Shown: piece after piece, positions 1 to 8,647 of the stretch
Numbering within the stretch: the stretch's first letter is position 1
How the letters are laid out: every line of letters starts with the position of its first letter
Assembly (NCBI RefSeq): GCF_013409065.1
Contig: NZ_JACBZP010000001.1
Span: 1 to 64,000, forward strand
Length of the DNA stretch: 64,000 nt
Reading direction: 5' to 3'
Source: Spelaeicoccus albus
Lineage (GTDB): Bacteria; Actinomycetota; Actinomycetes; Actinomycetales; Brevibacteriaceae
The notes under the pieces: generated by a model
The model's input: only the letters and a program-made list of their open reading frames with translations
Told to the model about the DNA's origin: nothing
Database searches by the model: none
Made by a program: the position numbers and the translations under genes

Positions 1-708
1 CGTCTCCTGCAGTGACGCCAGTTGGACGATTGTGCGCTGTTTGGTCTTTTGAGTCTTCGTCACCACGGCCTGGGCTGCTGCATTGGCCCGCATGGCGGTG
101 GCCGCCGCGGACTTCTTGGCGGCGGTGGCCTTCGCTTGCTCTTGTTTGGCGGCCTTTGCCTGTCCTTGCAGCTGAGATGCCACGGACTTCTTGGCCTTGG
201 CGGTCGTCAAGACCTTGTCACGCTGTGCGCCCAAGTGCTGAATCGTGTTGAAACGCTGCAGGACGTTCGCGGCTCCCCGGTCGTCGAGCAGCAACGTCAT
301 GCTCGGCGTCATCCCGCCATTGCGATACGCATTTGCCGCAAGGGAGCCGACTTTCTTCCGCGCCTTCCCGGCCTTGCTTTCGGCCTGATCGGCCTTGGCC
401 TGGGCCCGGGCCGCAGCTGCCTGCTTTTGATCGAGCTTCGATGAGGCGGCGTTGAAGTTCTCCGCCGCGATCTCGGCTTTGGTGCGCGCGGCGACGAGAT
501 TGTCGTTTGCGGTGCGCAGCTTTGCTTCAAGTGCCTTGACCTGACCGGCCTTGCCGGCCGTTTGCCGCTTCGACTGCTGGATCTGACCGATGGAGGGATA
601 CTTCGGATCGGCCCAGGCCGGGGCGGCCATGACACTCGAGATCAACGCCGTCGCGCCAATCAGCGCAACCAGGCGATGCAGGCTTGTCCGTGCGGGGCGT
701 GCCGGCAT
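1..708 (-). CDS. Secreted coiled-coil protein, probable NlpC/P60 hydrolase N-terminus (partial)
   Basis: The frame is open from the ATG at 708 to the window edge (236 residues visible) and the C-terminus lies outside. Residues 1-34 form a signal peptide with a basic start, a hydrophobic core and an AWA/D cleavage site. Residues 40-236 are rich in Ala, Lys and Gln with heptad character, a long coiled coil like the N-terminal part of actinobacterial RipA-type cell-wall hydrolases. A GGAGGAG ribosome site lies 7 nt before the ATG. The catalytic NlpC/P60 domain itself is not visible, so the enzyme assignment is inference. It could instead be another exported coiled-coil protein. The gene is divergent from the VOC gene across about 275 bp that hold inverted repeats. 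Confidence 0.75.
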   Translation of the reverse strand, partial: MPARPARTSLHRLVALIGATALISSVMAAPAWADPKYPSIGQIQQSKRQTAGKAGQVKALEAKLRTANDNLVAARTKAEIAAENFNAASSKLDQKQAAAARAQAKADQAESKAGKARKKVGSLAANAYRNGGMTPSMTLLLDDRGAANVLQRFNTIQHLGAQRDKVLTTAKAKKSVASQLQGQAKAAKQEQAKATAAKKSAAATAMRANAAAQAVVTKTQKTKQRTIVQLASLQET

Positions 709-770
709 TGGATAACTCCTCCATTTGCTTGTGCCAGGCAACGCATTCGGACCCGGGGCGGCCTTCATCG

Positions 771-801
771 AATTACACCGATGTAATTATTTTTCATTAC
801 A
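771..801. promoter_or_regulatory. Inverted repeats AATTACA-N4-TGTAATT plus a third half-site
   Basis: AATTACA (771-777) and TGTAATT (782-788) form a perfect palindrome with 7-bp arms and a 4-bp centre. A third ATTACA follows at 796-801 and ATTACG at 801-806. The segment is AT-rich against GC-rich surroundings and lies 63-93 nt upstream of the leftward coiled-coil gene, a plausible place for an operator. The regulator is not identifiable from sequence. Confidence 0.45.
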
Positions 802-931
802 TTACGGCGTGTCGCCTTGACTTGTTCCCGAGAGACACTACTGGAACTTGGCCACCTTTGGCAACACTGAATTTGAATAGACACTTGTATAACGTCTTTC
901 ACTTCAGTCACATCAGCCTCGCCCGTCTTGG

Positions 932-945
932 TTAGGTTGACCTAA
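932..945. promoter_or_regulatory. Palindrome TTAGGT-TG-ACCTAA
   Basis: A perfect 6-bp-arm palindrome sits 38 nt before the VOC gene start. The arms resemble the outer parts of actinobacterial DtxR/IdeR iron boxes, but the site is 14 bp rather than the usual 19 bp. Iron control is therefore only a guess. A short repressor operator for the VOC gene is the simplest reading. Confidence 0.3.
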
Positions 946-982
946 GCGGACATGGGTTCGTGTGCTGTGTCACGCTCTTCAT

Positions 983-1621
983 ATGCGCCTTGACCATGTG
1001 TCCTACGCCTCCGAACCCGATGGCTACCACGCGACTGCTGAGCGGCTCGCCAAATTACTGGGCTGCACCCCGGTGGACGGCGGTATCCATCCCCGATTCG
1101 GCACCCGCAACCTGGTATTCCCGCTGCTGGGCGGCCAGTACCTCGAAGTTGTCGAAGCGCTCGAGCACCCGGCGACCGAAAAGGCTCCGTTCGGGCAGGC
1201 AGTGCGCGGACGCAGCGAGGCCGGCGGCGGCTGGCTCGGCTGGGTCGTGTCCGTCGACGACATCTCCCCCGTGGAGGAACGTCTCGGCCGCGGCTCGGTG
1301 CAAGGCAACAGGACCCGGCCGGACGGCGTTGAGCTACGCTGGCGCCAAATCGGCGTCAAGGGCCTGATCGCAGATCCGCAATTGCCGTTCTTCGTCAGCT
1401 GGCAGTCGCCGCAAACCGACCATCCGAGTTCCGGCGAACCGGCAGGGGTCGGTGTCACGGGGTTGCAGATTGCCGGCGACCCGCACCGGGTTTCCGATTG
1501 GCTCGGCGGAAGTATCGATGACCCGCTCGGGGACATCGACGTGAATTGGGTGGCCCCGCACGGAACGCCGGGCTTGCTGGCGGTGACCTTCGCGACGCCG
1601 TCCGGCCCCGTGACTATTTAG
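983..1621 (+). CDS. VOC (glyoxalase-like) family protein
   Basis: This 212-residue soluble protein begins MRLDHVSY, the usual opening beta strand of vicinal-oxygen-chelate proteins. It also carries PLLGGQYLEVVE, matching the metal-site strand, and a second half starting near residue 150, consistent with paired beta-alpha-beta-beta-beta modules. VOC proteins include lyases, dioxygenases and antibiotic-binding proteins. The substrate cannot be read here. The ATG at 983 is preferred over an in-frame upstream start at 962 because the domain starts exactly there, although no clear Shine-Dalgarno precedes it. The gene converges on the CPBP gene with a 10-bp gap. Confidence 0.75.
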   Translation: MRLDHVSYASEPDGYHATAERLAKLLGCTPVDGGIHPRFGTRNLVFPLLGGQYLEVVEALEHPATEKAPFGQAVRGRSEAGGGWLGWVVSVDDISPVEERLGRGSVQGNRTRPDGVELRWRQIGVKGLIADPQLPFFVSWQSPQTDHPSSGEPAGVGVTGLQIAGDPHRVSDWLGGSIDDPLGDIDVNWVAPHGTPGLLAVTFATPSGPVTI

Positions 1622-1631
1622 CCGGCGGGCA

Positions 1632-2420
1632 CTACCAGATCTTTGGCCAGATCGTCAGAATGCCCGGCGCCAAGAAGCCGACCAGGTCGATGACGCTGTG
1701 CGCGATGATGAGCGGTAGCACGCGCCGGTAGCGAAGGAAGATCAGCGCAAAGACCACGCCCATGACGATGTTTCCGGCGAACGGGCCGAATCCCTGGTAC
1801 AGGTGATACGAACCGCGGATGACTGCCGACACGCCGATCACCACCGGCATCGACCATCCGAGTTTCGGCAATCTGTTCATGAGGTAGCCGATCATCACCA
1901 CCTCTTCGAGCACGCCGTTTTTCACTGCGGCGAGGATCAAGACCGGCACGCGCCACCAATAGTCGTTCAAGGCGGTCGGCACCAGCGTGGCGGTGATGCC
2001 GAGGGCGTGACCGGCCAAGTAGAGCGCGATCGACGGGATGCCGATGCAAGCCGCGATGACTATCCCCCATCCGCTGTCACGCCACGGGCGCCCGGCATCG
2101 ATTCCCAGACGGCGCATGACTGCCGTCATCGGCAACGGCTCCGACGTGCGGTCCGGCCGTAATGCCAGGAAGTACAGCGCCAGCGCGACGGGTACCAGGG
2201 CAAACCCGATGTCCAACAGCTGATAGGTCAGGTCGATGTACTGTCGCGCCGATTGGGGCGCGTTGAGCGTGGCCGATTGGTTCTTCAACGGGCCGCGCGA
2301 GAGCTTGTCGACGATCGACACGACCGAGTAGACGGCCGACTGGCCGAGCGAGACGCCAAGCACCAGCAGGACCTCGGGCCCTAGCCGGCCGCCGGCCGGT
2401 CGCCGCGTGCCCTGTGTCAT
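1632..2420 (-). CDS. CPBP family intramembrane protease-like protein
   Basis: A 262-residue membrane protein with about six to seven hydrophobic helices. The CPBP (Abi/CAAX protease) motifs are present: a glutamate pair at 172-173 (LEEVVM), a histidine at 206 (RGSYHLYQG) and a histidine at 241 (AHSVID). In this family they form the intramembrane active site. The usual EExxxR signature is altered: isoleucine stands where the arginine is expected. Activity may therefore differ or be lost. Known relatives mature prenylated proteins or bacteriocins, or confer self-immunity. No bacteriocin gene is adjacent. It lies last in the leftward series, 32 bp after the RND permease. Confidence 0.8.
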   Translation of the reverse strand: MTQGTRRPAGGRLGPEVLLVLGVSLGQSAVYSVVSIVDKLSRGPLKNQSATLNAPQSARQYIDLTYQLLDIGFALVPVALALYFLALRPDRTSEPLPMTAVMRRLGIDAGRPWRDSGWGIVIAACIGIPSIALYLAGHALGITATLVPTALNDYWWRVPVLILAAVKNGVLEEVVMIGYLMNRLPKLGWSMPVVIGVSAVIRGSYHLYQGFGPFAGNIVMGVVFALIFLRYRRVLPLIIAHSVIDLVGFLAPGILTIWPKIW

Positions 2421-2452
2421 GTCTCCAGCCTCATTCGGTTTGGTGGTTTGGC

Positions 2453-5400
2453 TTATTCCGCTTCGAGCGCCGCGTGCCTGCCGCGCGGGGGCTCCGGCCG
2501 CCCTCCCGACGGTTCGCCCCTCCGCGCGCTTCTGCGATTGCTGCGCCGTTCACGGCGGCGTTCCAACAAGGTGTAGAGCACCGGCACCAACAGCAGCGTG
2601 AGCACCGTCGAGGAGACGAGTCCGCCGATGACGACGATGGCCAGCGGCTTGGAAATGAAGACCCCGCCGCCCGTCAGGCCGAGCGACATCGGCAGCAGCG
2701 CGAAGATTGTCGCAAGCGCCGTCATCACTATCGGCCTGACGCGCAACCCGGCACCGGACGCCACCGCCTCGTCGATAGTCGCCCCGGATCGACGGAACTG
2801 GTTCACCAGGTCGATCAACACAATGGCGTTCGTCACGACGATGCCGATGAGCATGAGCAGGCCGATCAGCGCGGGTACGCCCAGCGCCGTGTCCGTGGCA
2901 AGTAGCAGCACGAGCGCTCCGGTTGCCGCGAACGGGATCGAGACAAGCAGGATGAACGGCTGCATCAAGCTGCGGAACGTCGCAACCATGACGAGGTAGA
3001 CCATCGCGATCGCCACCAGCATGGCAAGTCCGAGTTGGGCGAACGCGTCGGACTGATCCTGGCTCACGCCGCCGATCGACGCGCTGACGCCGTGCGGCAA
3101 GTCGACCGAGTCGAGTCTGCTCGTCACCGAGGATGTCACCGAGCCGAGGTCGTCGGAGTCAACGGTGCCGGACACCGTGGCCGAGCGCTCGGAGTCGATC
3201 CTGGTGATGGACGCCGGCGCTTTTTCGGTCTTCACGTCGGCGACGCGCTCGAGCGGCACCGACGGGCCGGCCGCAGTCCTGATCGGAAGCGTCTTCAGAT
3301 CATCGGCCGTGGCCGGGGCATCGCCCGATTTCAGCACGATGTCCTCGCTCGTGCCGTCGATGGTGACGGCGCCGAGCTTTTGCCCGCGCATCGCCGTGGC
3401 AACGCTTTGCCCGATCTGCGCCTGTGTCAGTCCGACCTGCGCGGCCGCGTCCCGGTCGACGTGCACCGTGACGACCGGCTGCGCGTTGGACAAATTGCTC
3501 GAGACTTCGGAAAGCCCGGAGATCCCCGACATCAACCGCGTGACCTTGTCGGCTCCCCGGCGCAGCCTGGCGGTGTCCCCGCCGTGTACCACGACGTCGA
3601 GCGTGCCCCCGCCAAACGAGGCCTGGGATCCTTGCACCGTGACTTCGCCGGCGCCGGACAAGCCGCCCAGCTCGCTACGCAAGTGCTTCGACACGGAGTC
3701 CGGATCGGCGTCCGACTTCAGTGTGATGGAAAAGCTTGCGGTGTTGGACCCGCCCGAACCGCCCGCGAACGCGGCTTCGGCGGCATTGCCCCCGGAACCG
3801 ACGGTCGTCTGAAAGGACTTGATACCGGAGGTGTCCGCAAGCACGTGCTCAACCTTGTGCGCTGCGTTGTCGGTGGCTCCCAAACTCGTGCCGATCGGCA
3901 TGTCCTGGGTGATGGACAAGGTGTCCTGGCCGGAATCGCCCAAGAAGTTCGTCTTCATCAGCGGGGTGGCCGCAATAGTGCCGGCAAAGATCAGGACCGC
4001 CAGGATCAGCGTCCAGACCGGGTGGCTGATGACGCCGCGCAATATCGGCGCGTAGCCGCGCTGAATCCTATTCGACGGTGCGGCCCGCCCGGCATCGACG
4101 GGTTCGGTTCCGGACTTTTTCGGTCGTTTGCCGGACATGAACCAGCTGGCAAGTGTCGGCACGACGGTGAGCGAGACCAGGAGCGATGCCGCGAGCGCGA
4201 CGGTCACGCTGACGGCGAACGGGCGGAACAGTTCACCGGTCTGACCGCCGACGAACGCGATCGGCAGGAAGACGGCGACAGTGGTGAGAGTGGAGGCCGT
4301 GATGGCGCCGGCGACTTCGCGCACCGACAGCAGCACCGTGTCCATCCGCTCCCGCGCCGTGAGGGGCGCTGCCGATGCGCGCGAGTTCAAATGACGTTTC
4401 ACGTTCTCGACGACGACTATCGAATCGTCGACGACCCTGCCGACCGCGACGGTCAACGCGCCAAGCGTGATGATGTTGAGCGAATAGCCGCCGATCTTCA
4501 AGCCGATCAACGCAATCAAGAGCGACATCGGTATCGAAATGGCGGTGATGATCGTCGAGCGCAGCGACACCAGGAAGAGCAAGATCACTATCACGGCGAA
4601 CAGCAGACCGAGTCCGCCTTCGACGGTGAGGTCGTGGATCGATTGTTCGATGAACGGAGCCTGATCGAACACGGTGGTGAACCGTGCGTGATGGCCGAGA
4701 TCCTTGGTCAATCCCGGGAGCGCATCGGCGACTTCGTGCGAGACGTCGACGGTGTTCCCGTCTTGCGCCTTGGTGATCGAGATTCCCAGCGACGGTTTGC
4801 CGTCGGTGCGCGAAATGCTCGTTTTCGGGCTCGGCTCGTTCTTCACGTCGGCGATCGATCCGAGCAGCACCGGCCCGGTCTTGGTCGGAAGCGGCAGGTC
4901 TCGCAGGTCCTTCACCGAGCTCACGGCGCTGCCGACCTGCACGCTCAATGTCTTGCCGTCGTTGGTCAGTTCCCCGGCCGGGACGACGGCCCCGGCGGCT
5001 TCGAGCAGTTTGCCGATATTGGCCGGGTCGATGCCGGCGGCGGCAACGTCGTCGCTGCGCAAGGTCACGGTGACCTGACGCTCGTCCTCACCGCTGAGAG
5101 TGGCGTCCCGGACGCCGTCCAGCGAACGGAGTTTCGGCAACACGTCCTGCTTCACGTCGGCCGCGAACTGCTGCCGGCCGGCGTCGGACGACGCGGACAG
5201 CTGGACGACGGGGATCTCGTCGAGGCTGCCGGCAATGACAGTCGGGCTGACGTCGTCCGGCAGTTGCGATCCGACGCCGTCCACGGCCCGCTGAATATTT
5301 GTCCGGATGTCGTCGGAAGATTCGCCGTACTCCAATTCGACAGTGACCGTCGAGTTGCCGGTGCTCGACGTGGAGGTGACCTTTTTGACGCCGTTCACGG

Positions 5401-5620
5401 TCTTGACGGCGTCCTCGATCGGCGCGGTGACCTGTTTTTCCACAGTTGACGGCGACGCGCCCTGGTACGGCGTGACGACTGCGGCGACAGGAAGTTGCAG
5501 CGACGGAATGAGCTCGCGTTTCAAGGATGCTGTGGAATACACCCCGAACCCGATGATGATGAGGGCGAGAAGACCGACAATGGCGCGATTGGCCAGGCTC
5601 AAGCGGGTCAGGAACGTCAC
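2453..5620 (-). CDS. Efflux RND transporter permease (AcrB/HAE-type)
   Basis: A 1055-residue protein with the duplicated RND layout: a helix near residues 12-30, a large extracytoplasmic loop, helices 2-6, then the repeat. The proton-relay aspartates are visible as GRVVDDSIVVVEN (D398, D399), and the second half has GIVVTNAIVLIDLVNQ. The family exports drugs, lipids or metals by proton antiport. The GTG at 5620 was chosen because GGAAGG lies 8 nt upstream and it starts directly at the first helix. A longer start at 5836 would run into the neighbouring oxidoreductase gene. No membrane-fusion protein or outer-membrane partner is adjacent, as expected for a monoderm but leaving the mechanism open. 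Confidence 0.9.
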   Translation of the reverse strand: MTFLTRLSLANRAIVGLLALIIIGFGVYSTASLKRELIPSLQLPVAAVVTPYQGASPSTVEKQVTAPIEDAVKTVNGVKKVTSTSSTGNSTVTVELEYGESSDDIRTNIQRAVDGVGSQLPDDVSPTVIAGSLDEIPVVQLSASSDAGRQQFAADVKQDVLPKLRSLDGVRDATLSGEDERQVTVTLRSDDVAAAGIDPANIGKLLEAAGAVVPAGELTNDGKTLSVQVGSAVSSVKDLRDLPLPTKTGPVLLGSIADVKNEPSPKTSISRTDGKPSLGISITKAQDGNTVDVSHEVADALPGLTKDLGHHARFTTVFDQAPFIEQSIHDLTVEGGLGLLFAVIVILLFLVSLRSTIITAISIPMSLLIALIGLKIGGYSLNIITLGALTVAVGRVVDDSIVVVENVKRHLNSRASAAPLTARERMDTVLLSVREVAGAITASTLTTVAVFLPIAFVGGQTGELFRPFAVSVTVALAASLLVSLTVVPTLASWFMSGKRPKKSGTEPVDAGRAAPSNRIQRGYAPILRGVISHPVWTLILAVLIFAGTIAATPLMKTNFLGDSGQDTLSITQDMPIGTSLGATDNAAHKVEHVLADTSGIKSFQTTVGSGGNAAEAAFAGGSGGSNTASFSITLKSDADPDSVSKHLRSELGGLSGAGEVTVQGSQASFGGGTLDVVVHGGDTARLRRGADKVTRLMSGISGLSEVSSNLSNAQPVVTVHVDRDAAAQVGLTQAQIGQSVATAMRGQKLGAVTIDGTSEDIVLKSGDAPATADDLKTLPIRTAAGPSVPLERVADVKTEKAPASITRIDSERSATVSGTVDSDDLGSVTSSVTSRLDSVDLPHGVSASIGGVSQDQSDAFAQLGLAMLVAIAMVYLVMVATFRSLMQPFILLVSIPFAATGALVLLLATDTALGVPALIGLLMLIGIVVTNAIVLIDLVNQFRRSGATIDEAVASGAGLRVRPIVMTALATIFALLPMSLGLTGGGVFISKPLAIVVIGGLVSSTVLTLLLVPVLYTLLERRRERRSNRRSARRGEPSGGRPEPPRGRHAALEAE

Positions 5621-5699
5621 GCGTGGGGCCTTCCGAGGTTGAAGGAGCGGGTTCACTTCAGTATGACGGCCCGGCCGTCCGATCGGTTCCCCGGCCGGC

Positions 5700-7238
5700 T
5701 CACCCCGTGACGTCGACGTTGATGCTCGCGTACCCGCTGGCGCCGTTCGGAGCCGGGGCCGCGCGCGTCGAAGTCTGCACCTTGCCGTGAGCGTCGGTGG
5801 CGCGCACGGTGAGCTCGTGTCTGCCGCGGACGGCACGCCACGGCAGGTGCCATTGACGCCACGTGTCGGTGTTCGGCACGTCGGCCAGCTCGGCAGTTTT
5901 CCACGCGCCGCCGTCGATGCGCACCTCGACCCGCGAAATGCCCGTGTGCTGTGCCCACGCGATTCCGGCCACGTCGACGTCCCCGGCGCGCACGGACGCC
6001 TCGGACGCCGGCACGTCGATGCGTGAGCCGATCTTGATCGGGCCGCGGGCCGACCATCCGCGCATCGTCCAGTATCCGGTTTGCCGGTCGAACCGCGTCA
6101 GTTCCAGATCGGTCACCCATTTGGTCGCCGACACGTATCCGTACAGGCCCGGAACCACCAGACGTGCCGGGAATCCGTGCGCAATGGGCAGGGGCTTGCC
6201 GTTCATGCCGACTGCCACTATGGCGTCCCTGTTGTCATCGTTCATTGCCGACAGCGGCGTCCCGGCCGTGAAGCCGTCCGTGCTTTTTGACAGGACCATA
6301 TCGGCGCCGGATTTCACGCCGGCGCGGTCGAGCAGGTCGCGGACCGGGTAGCCGAGCCAGACGGCGTTGCCGATGAGATCGCCGCCGACGGTATTGGACA
6401 CGCACGCGAGCGTGACGACCCGTTCGACGAGCGGCAGCGCCAAGAGGTCGTCCATGGTGATGCGTACCGGACGACGGACCATGCCGTGGACGGTCAGCTG
6501 CCAGTCGGCCGCGTCCACCTCGGGCAGCTGCAAGGCGGTGTCGACCCGGTAAAACGTCTTGGCCGGCGTGATGAACGCGGTCATCCCCGTCAACTGCGCG
6601 CCGTCCGGAATCTTCGCCCGGACGGCCGGCTTCGGCAGCGTCAGGGCCGACCGGCTCGAAGCGGCGCGGCGCGATCCGGCGCCCGCCACCCCGGACCCCG
6701 CCCAGGCAGCCGCGGCAACGACCGCCGAGCCCGTGCCGACCTGTAAGAAAGTCCGGCGCGCCCATATGCCGGGAAGCACGCGGCGGGCATCGAGCCGGCC
6801 GGTCAGCACACGCAGGGCTATCACTCCGGCAATGACGCCGATCAGCGACGGCACCGAGGCGGCAAGCGTGGCGTCGGCCCGGGCACTGGCCGCGATCATG
6901 CCGAGGATCCCAAAGACTATGAATAGGGCGGACCCGAACGGGTAGCGCGGACGTTCGATGAGGCCGGCCGTTGCCATCAGCGCCGCCATGATGATTCCCA
7001 TGGCGACGAAGAATGCCGCTTTGTCGCTGCTGCCGAAGGTTTGGATGGCGAATTCCTTCAGCCCGGCCGGCAGCAGGTCGACGACGGCCGATCCTACTGC
7101 GAACACCGGGGAGGCGGCCGGCGACACGAGTGCCGAGACGAGCTGTCCAATTGCCAATGCGACGGCGCCGGCCAGCAGCCCGGCCGCGGAATGTCGCCAC
7201 CGGGACGGTGCAGGTTCGGCGTGCGGCGGATCGGTCAT
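5700..7238 (-). CDS. Membrane-anchored molybdopterin-dependent oxidoreductase (sulfite oxidase/YedY superfamily)
   Basis: A 512-residue protein. Residues 15-145 contain about four membrane helices. A twin-arginine-like ARRTFLQ stretch and another helix follow near 160-182. The sulfite-oxidase fold begins around 220. The molybdenum-coordinating cysteine is C279 in VTLACVSNTVGG, and the C-terminal 100 residues resemble the Mo-co dimerisation domain. Electron-transfer partner and substrate are unknown; relatives act on sulfite or on oxidised methionine and other sulfoxides. It lies directly downstream of msrA (16 bp), which may hint at a shared role in sulfoxide repair, but that is inference from position only. 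Confidence 0.88.
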   Translation of the reverse strand: MTDPPHAEPAPSRWRHSAAGLLAGAVALAIGQLVSALVSPAASPVFAVGSAVVDLLPAGLKEFAIQTFGSSDKAAFFVAMGIIMAALMATAGLIERPRYPFGSALFIVFGILGMIAASARADATLAASVPSLIGVIAGVIALRVLTGRLDARRVLPGIWARRTFLQVGTGSAVVAAAAWAGSGVAGAGSRRAASSRSALTLPKPAVRAKIPDGAQLTGMTAFITPAKTFYRVDTALQLPEVDAADWQLTVHGMVRRPVRITMDDLLALPLVERVVTLACVSNTVGGDLIGNAVWLGYPVRDLLDRAGVKSGADMVLSKSTDGFTAGTPLSAMNDDNRDAIVAVGMNGKPLPIAHGFPARLVVPGLYGYVSATKWVTDLELTRFDRQTGYWTMRGWSARGPIKIGSRIDVPASEASVRAGDVDVAGIAWAQHTGISRVEVRIDGGAWKTAELADVPNTDTWRQWHLPWRAVRGRHELTVRATDAHGKVQTSTRAAPAPNGASGYASINVDVTG

Positions 7239-7254
7239 CGCGCCGGCGTCGGTC

Positions 7255-7773
7255 TCAGCTCAGCCATGCCGCGTAGTGCTTCCGGGCCTTGGCGAGCTTG
7301 GGGTTGATGATGACCTGGCAGTAACCGGCGAACGGATGTTCGGCGTAGAAATTCTGGTGCACGTCCTCGCCCGGGTAGAACTCTCCGAGCGGCTCTATCT
7401 CGGTCACTATGGGGTTCGGCCAGTCCGCGGCCGCAGCATCCCGGGCGGCAAGGAAATCCGCCTTGTCCAGGTCGTCGGCGTAGAACATGGACGACCGGTA
7501 TTGGGTGCCCACGTCATAGCCTTGCCGGTTGAGACTTGTCGGGTCGTGCGAAACGAAAAACAGGCCGAGCACGACGTCGGGCGGCACGATCTCCTCGTCA
7601 AAGGTGACGGCAACCACTTCGGCGTGCCCGGTGCGGCCGGAGGCCACCGATTCGTAGTCGGGCTTTCCCGACCCGCCGGTATAGCCCGATACCACGGACT
7701 TCACGCCGGTGGTCTGTTGATAGACGGCGTCCAGACACCAAAAGCATCCCCCGCCGAGCACATACGTCCTCAT
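7255..7773 (-). CDS. msrA: Peptide-methionine (S)-S-oxide reductase
   Basis: At 172 residues it has normal length for MsrA. The catalytic motif GGGCFWC is at residues 7-13, with C10 as nucleophile. GYTGGSGKPDYESV and QYRSSMFY, further MsrA signatures that line the sulfoxide site, are present. The enzyme reduces methionine-S-sulfoxide in proteins in the cytosol, using thioredoxin. No msrB is fused or adjacent. It sits 58 bp after the CitE-like gene and 16 bp before the molybdopterin oxidoreductase. Confidence 0.95.
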   Translation of the reverse strand: MRTYVLGGGCFWCLDAVYQQTTGVKSVVSGYTGGSGKPDYESVASGRTGHAEVVAVTFDEEIVPPDVVLGLFFVSHDPTSLNRQGYDVGTQYRSSMFYADDLDKADFLAARDAAAADWPNPIVTEIEPLGEFYPGEDVHQNFYAEHPFAGYCQVIINPKLAKARKHYAAWLS

Positions 7774-7831
7774 AACCGGTCAAACGATGAGCCGGGTACC
7801 GATAATTCCCGTCGGGCGCACGCTCGGTCGA

Positions 7832-8644
7832 TCATTCTCGGCCGGCGCGGTGCACGATCTGTTCGGCATGGCGCAGCACCGGCGCATCGACCATCGTGCC
7901 GTCAAAGCTGAACACGCCGCGTTCGCCTTGCGCGGCGGCGAGCACTCGCTCGGCCCAAGCAGTCTGCTGCGCCGTGGGCCGGTAGGCCGACCGCACCGTC
8001 GGCACTTGGGACGGGTGAATGCACGCCGTGCCGGAGAAGCCGACGGCGCACCCGTCGCGAGCTTCGTCGGCGAGTCCGGCTTCATCGGCGATATCCAGGT
8101 GTACGGCGTCCAGCGCGAACCTGTCGAACGCGGCAGCGGCAACGAGCGTCACGCTGCGGGCGTGCCGGGCCACATCGCGATACTCGCCGTTTTGCCGGCG
8201 GCTGGAGCCGCCTCCCAAGCTCGCCACGAGGTCCTCTGCTCCCCACATCATGCCGATGGTGCCCTGGGCGGCCGCGATCTCGGCGGCCCGGACGACGCCC
8301 AGCGGAGTTTCAATGAGCGCGACCACGTTCCACGGGGCCAGTTCGGATACGGCGGCGGCCGAATCGGCCTTGGGCAGCATCACTGTGGTGTACCGGGTCT
8401 GGCGCAGCATTGCCACGTCGAGCTCGTGGGCACGGGTACCTGCCGGGTTGATGCGGATCACCGTCCGTGCCGGGTCGAGTTCGGAGCCCTGCACGGCCGT
8501 TCTGGCACCGGCCTTGTCCGACGCGGCCACTGCGTCCTCGAGGTCGACGATCACGACGTCCGCCGCTGCGGCCGCCTTCGAATAGCGGTCGGGCCTGTCG
8601 GCCGGGCAGAACAGCCATGCCGGGCAGTCACTCAGTGCGGGCAT
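7832..8644 (-). CDS. HpcH/HpaI aldolase, CitE-like beta-hydroxyacyl-CoA lyase
   Basis: A 270-residue TIM-barrel protein with the CitE signatures VIVDLEDAV (acidic metal ligands) and ALIETPLGV, plus GTACIHPSQV near the C-terminus. In M. tuberculosis the equivalent gene next to MaoC (Rv2498c) encodes a lyase acting on hydroxymethylglutaryl-type and citramalyl-CoA thioesters in leucine and itaconate breakdown. The identical neighbourhood here (carboxylase, acyl-CoA dehydrogenase, MaoC) supports the same job. There are no citrate-lyase alpha or gamma subunits nearby, so it is not part of classical citrate lyase. It starts 3 bp after the MaoC gene. Confidence 0.85.
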   Translation of the reverse strand: MPALSDCPAWLFCPADRPDRYSKAAAAADVVIVDLEDAVAASDKAGARTAVQGSELDPARTVIRINPAGTRAHELDVAMLRQTRYTTVMLPKADSAAAVSELAPWNVVALIETPLGVVRAAEIAAAQGTIGMMWGAEDLVASLGGGSSRRQNGEYRDVARHARSVTLVAAAAFDRFALDAVHLDIADEAGLADEARDGCAVGFSGTACIHPSQVPTVRSAYRPTAQQTAWAERVLAAAQGERGVFSFDGTMVDAPVLRHAEQIVHRAGRE

Positions 8645-8647
8645 CGA

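Noticed and set aside
709-800. c-di-AMP (ydaO-type) riboswitch before the hydrolase-like gene
   Set aside because: Such leaders often precede actinobacterial cell-wall hydrolases, but the conserved blocks could not be found in this short leader.
3035-5449. 804-codon open frame on the plus strand
   Set aside because: Entirely antisense to the RND permease, which has full family motifs. The translation is Arg/Gly/Asp rich without recognisable domains, a normal by-product of high GC.
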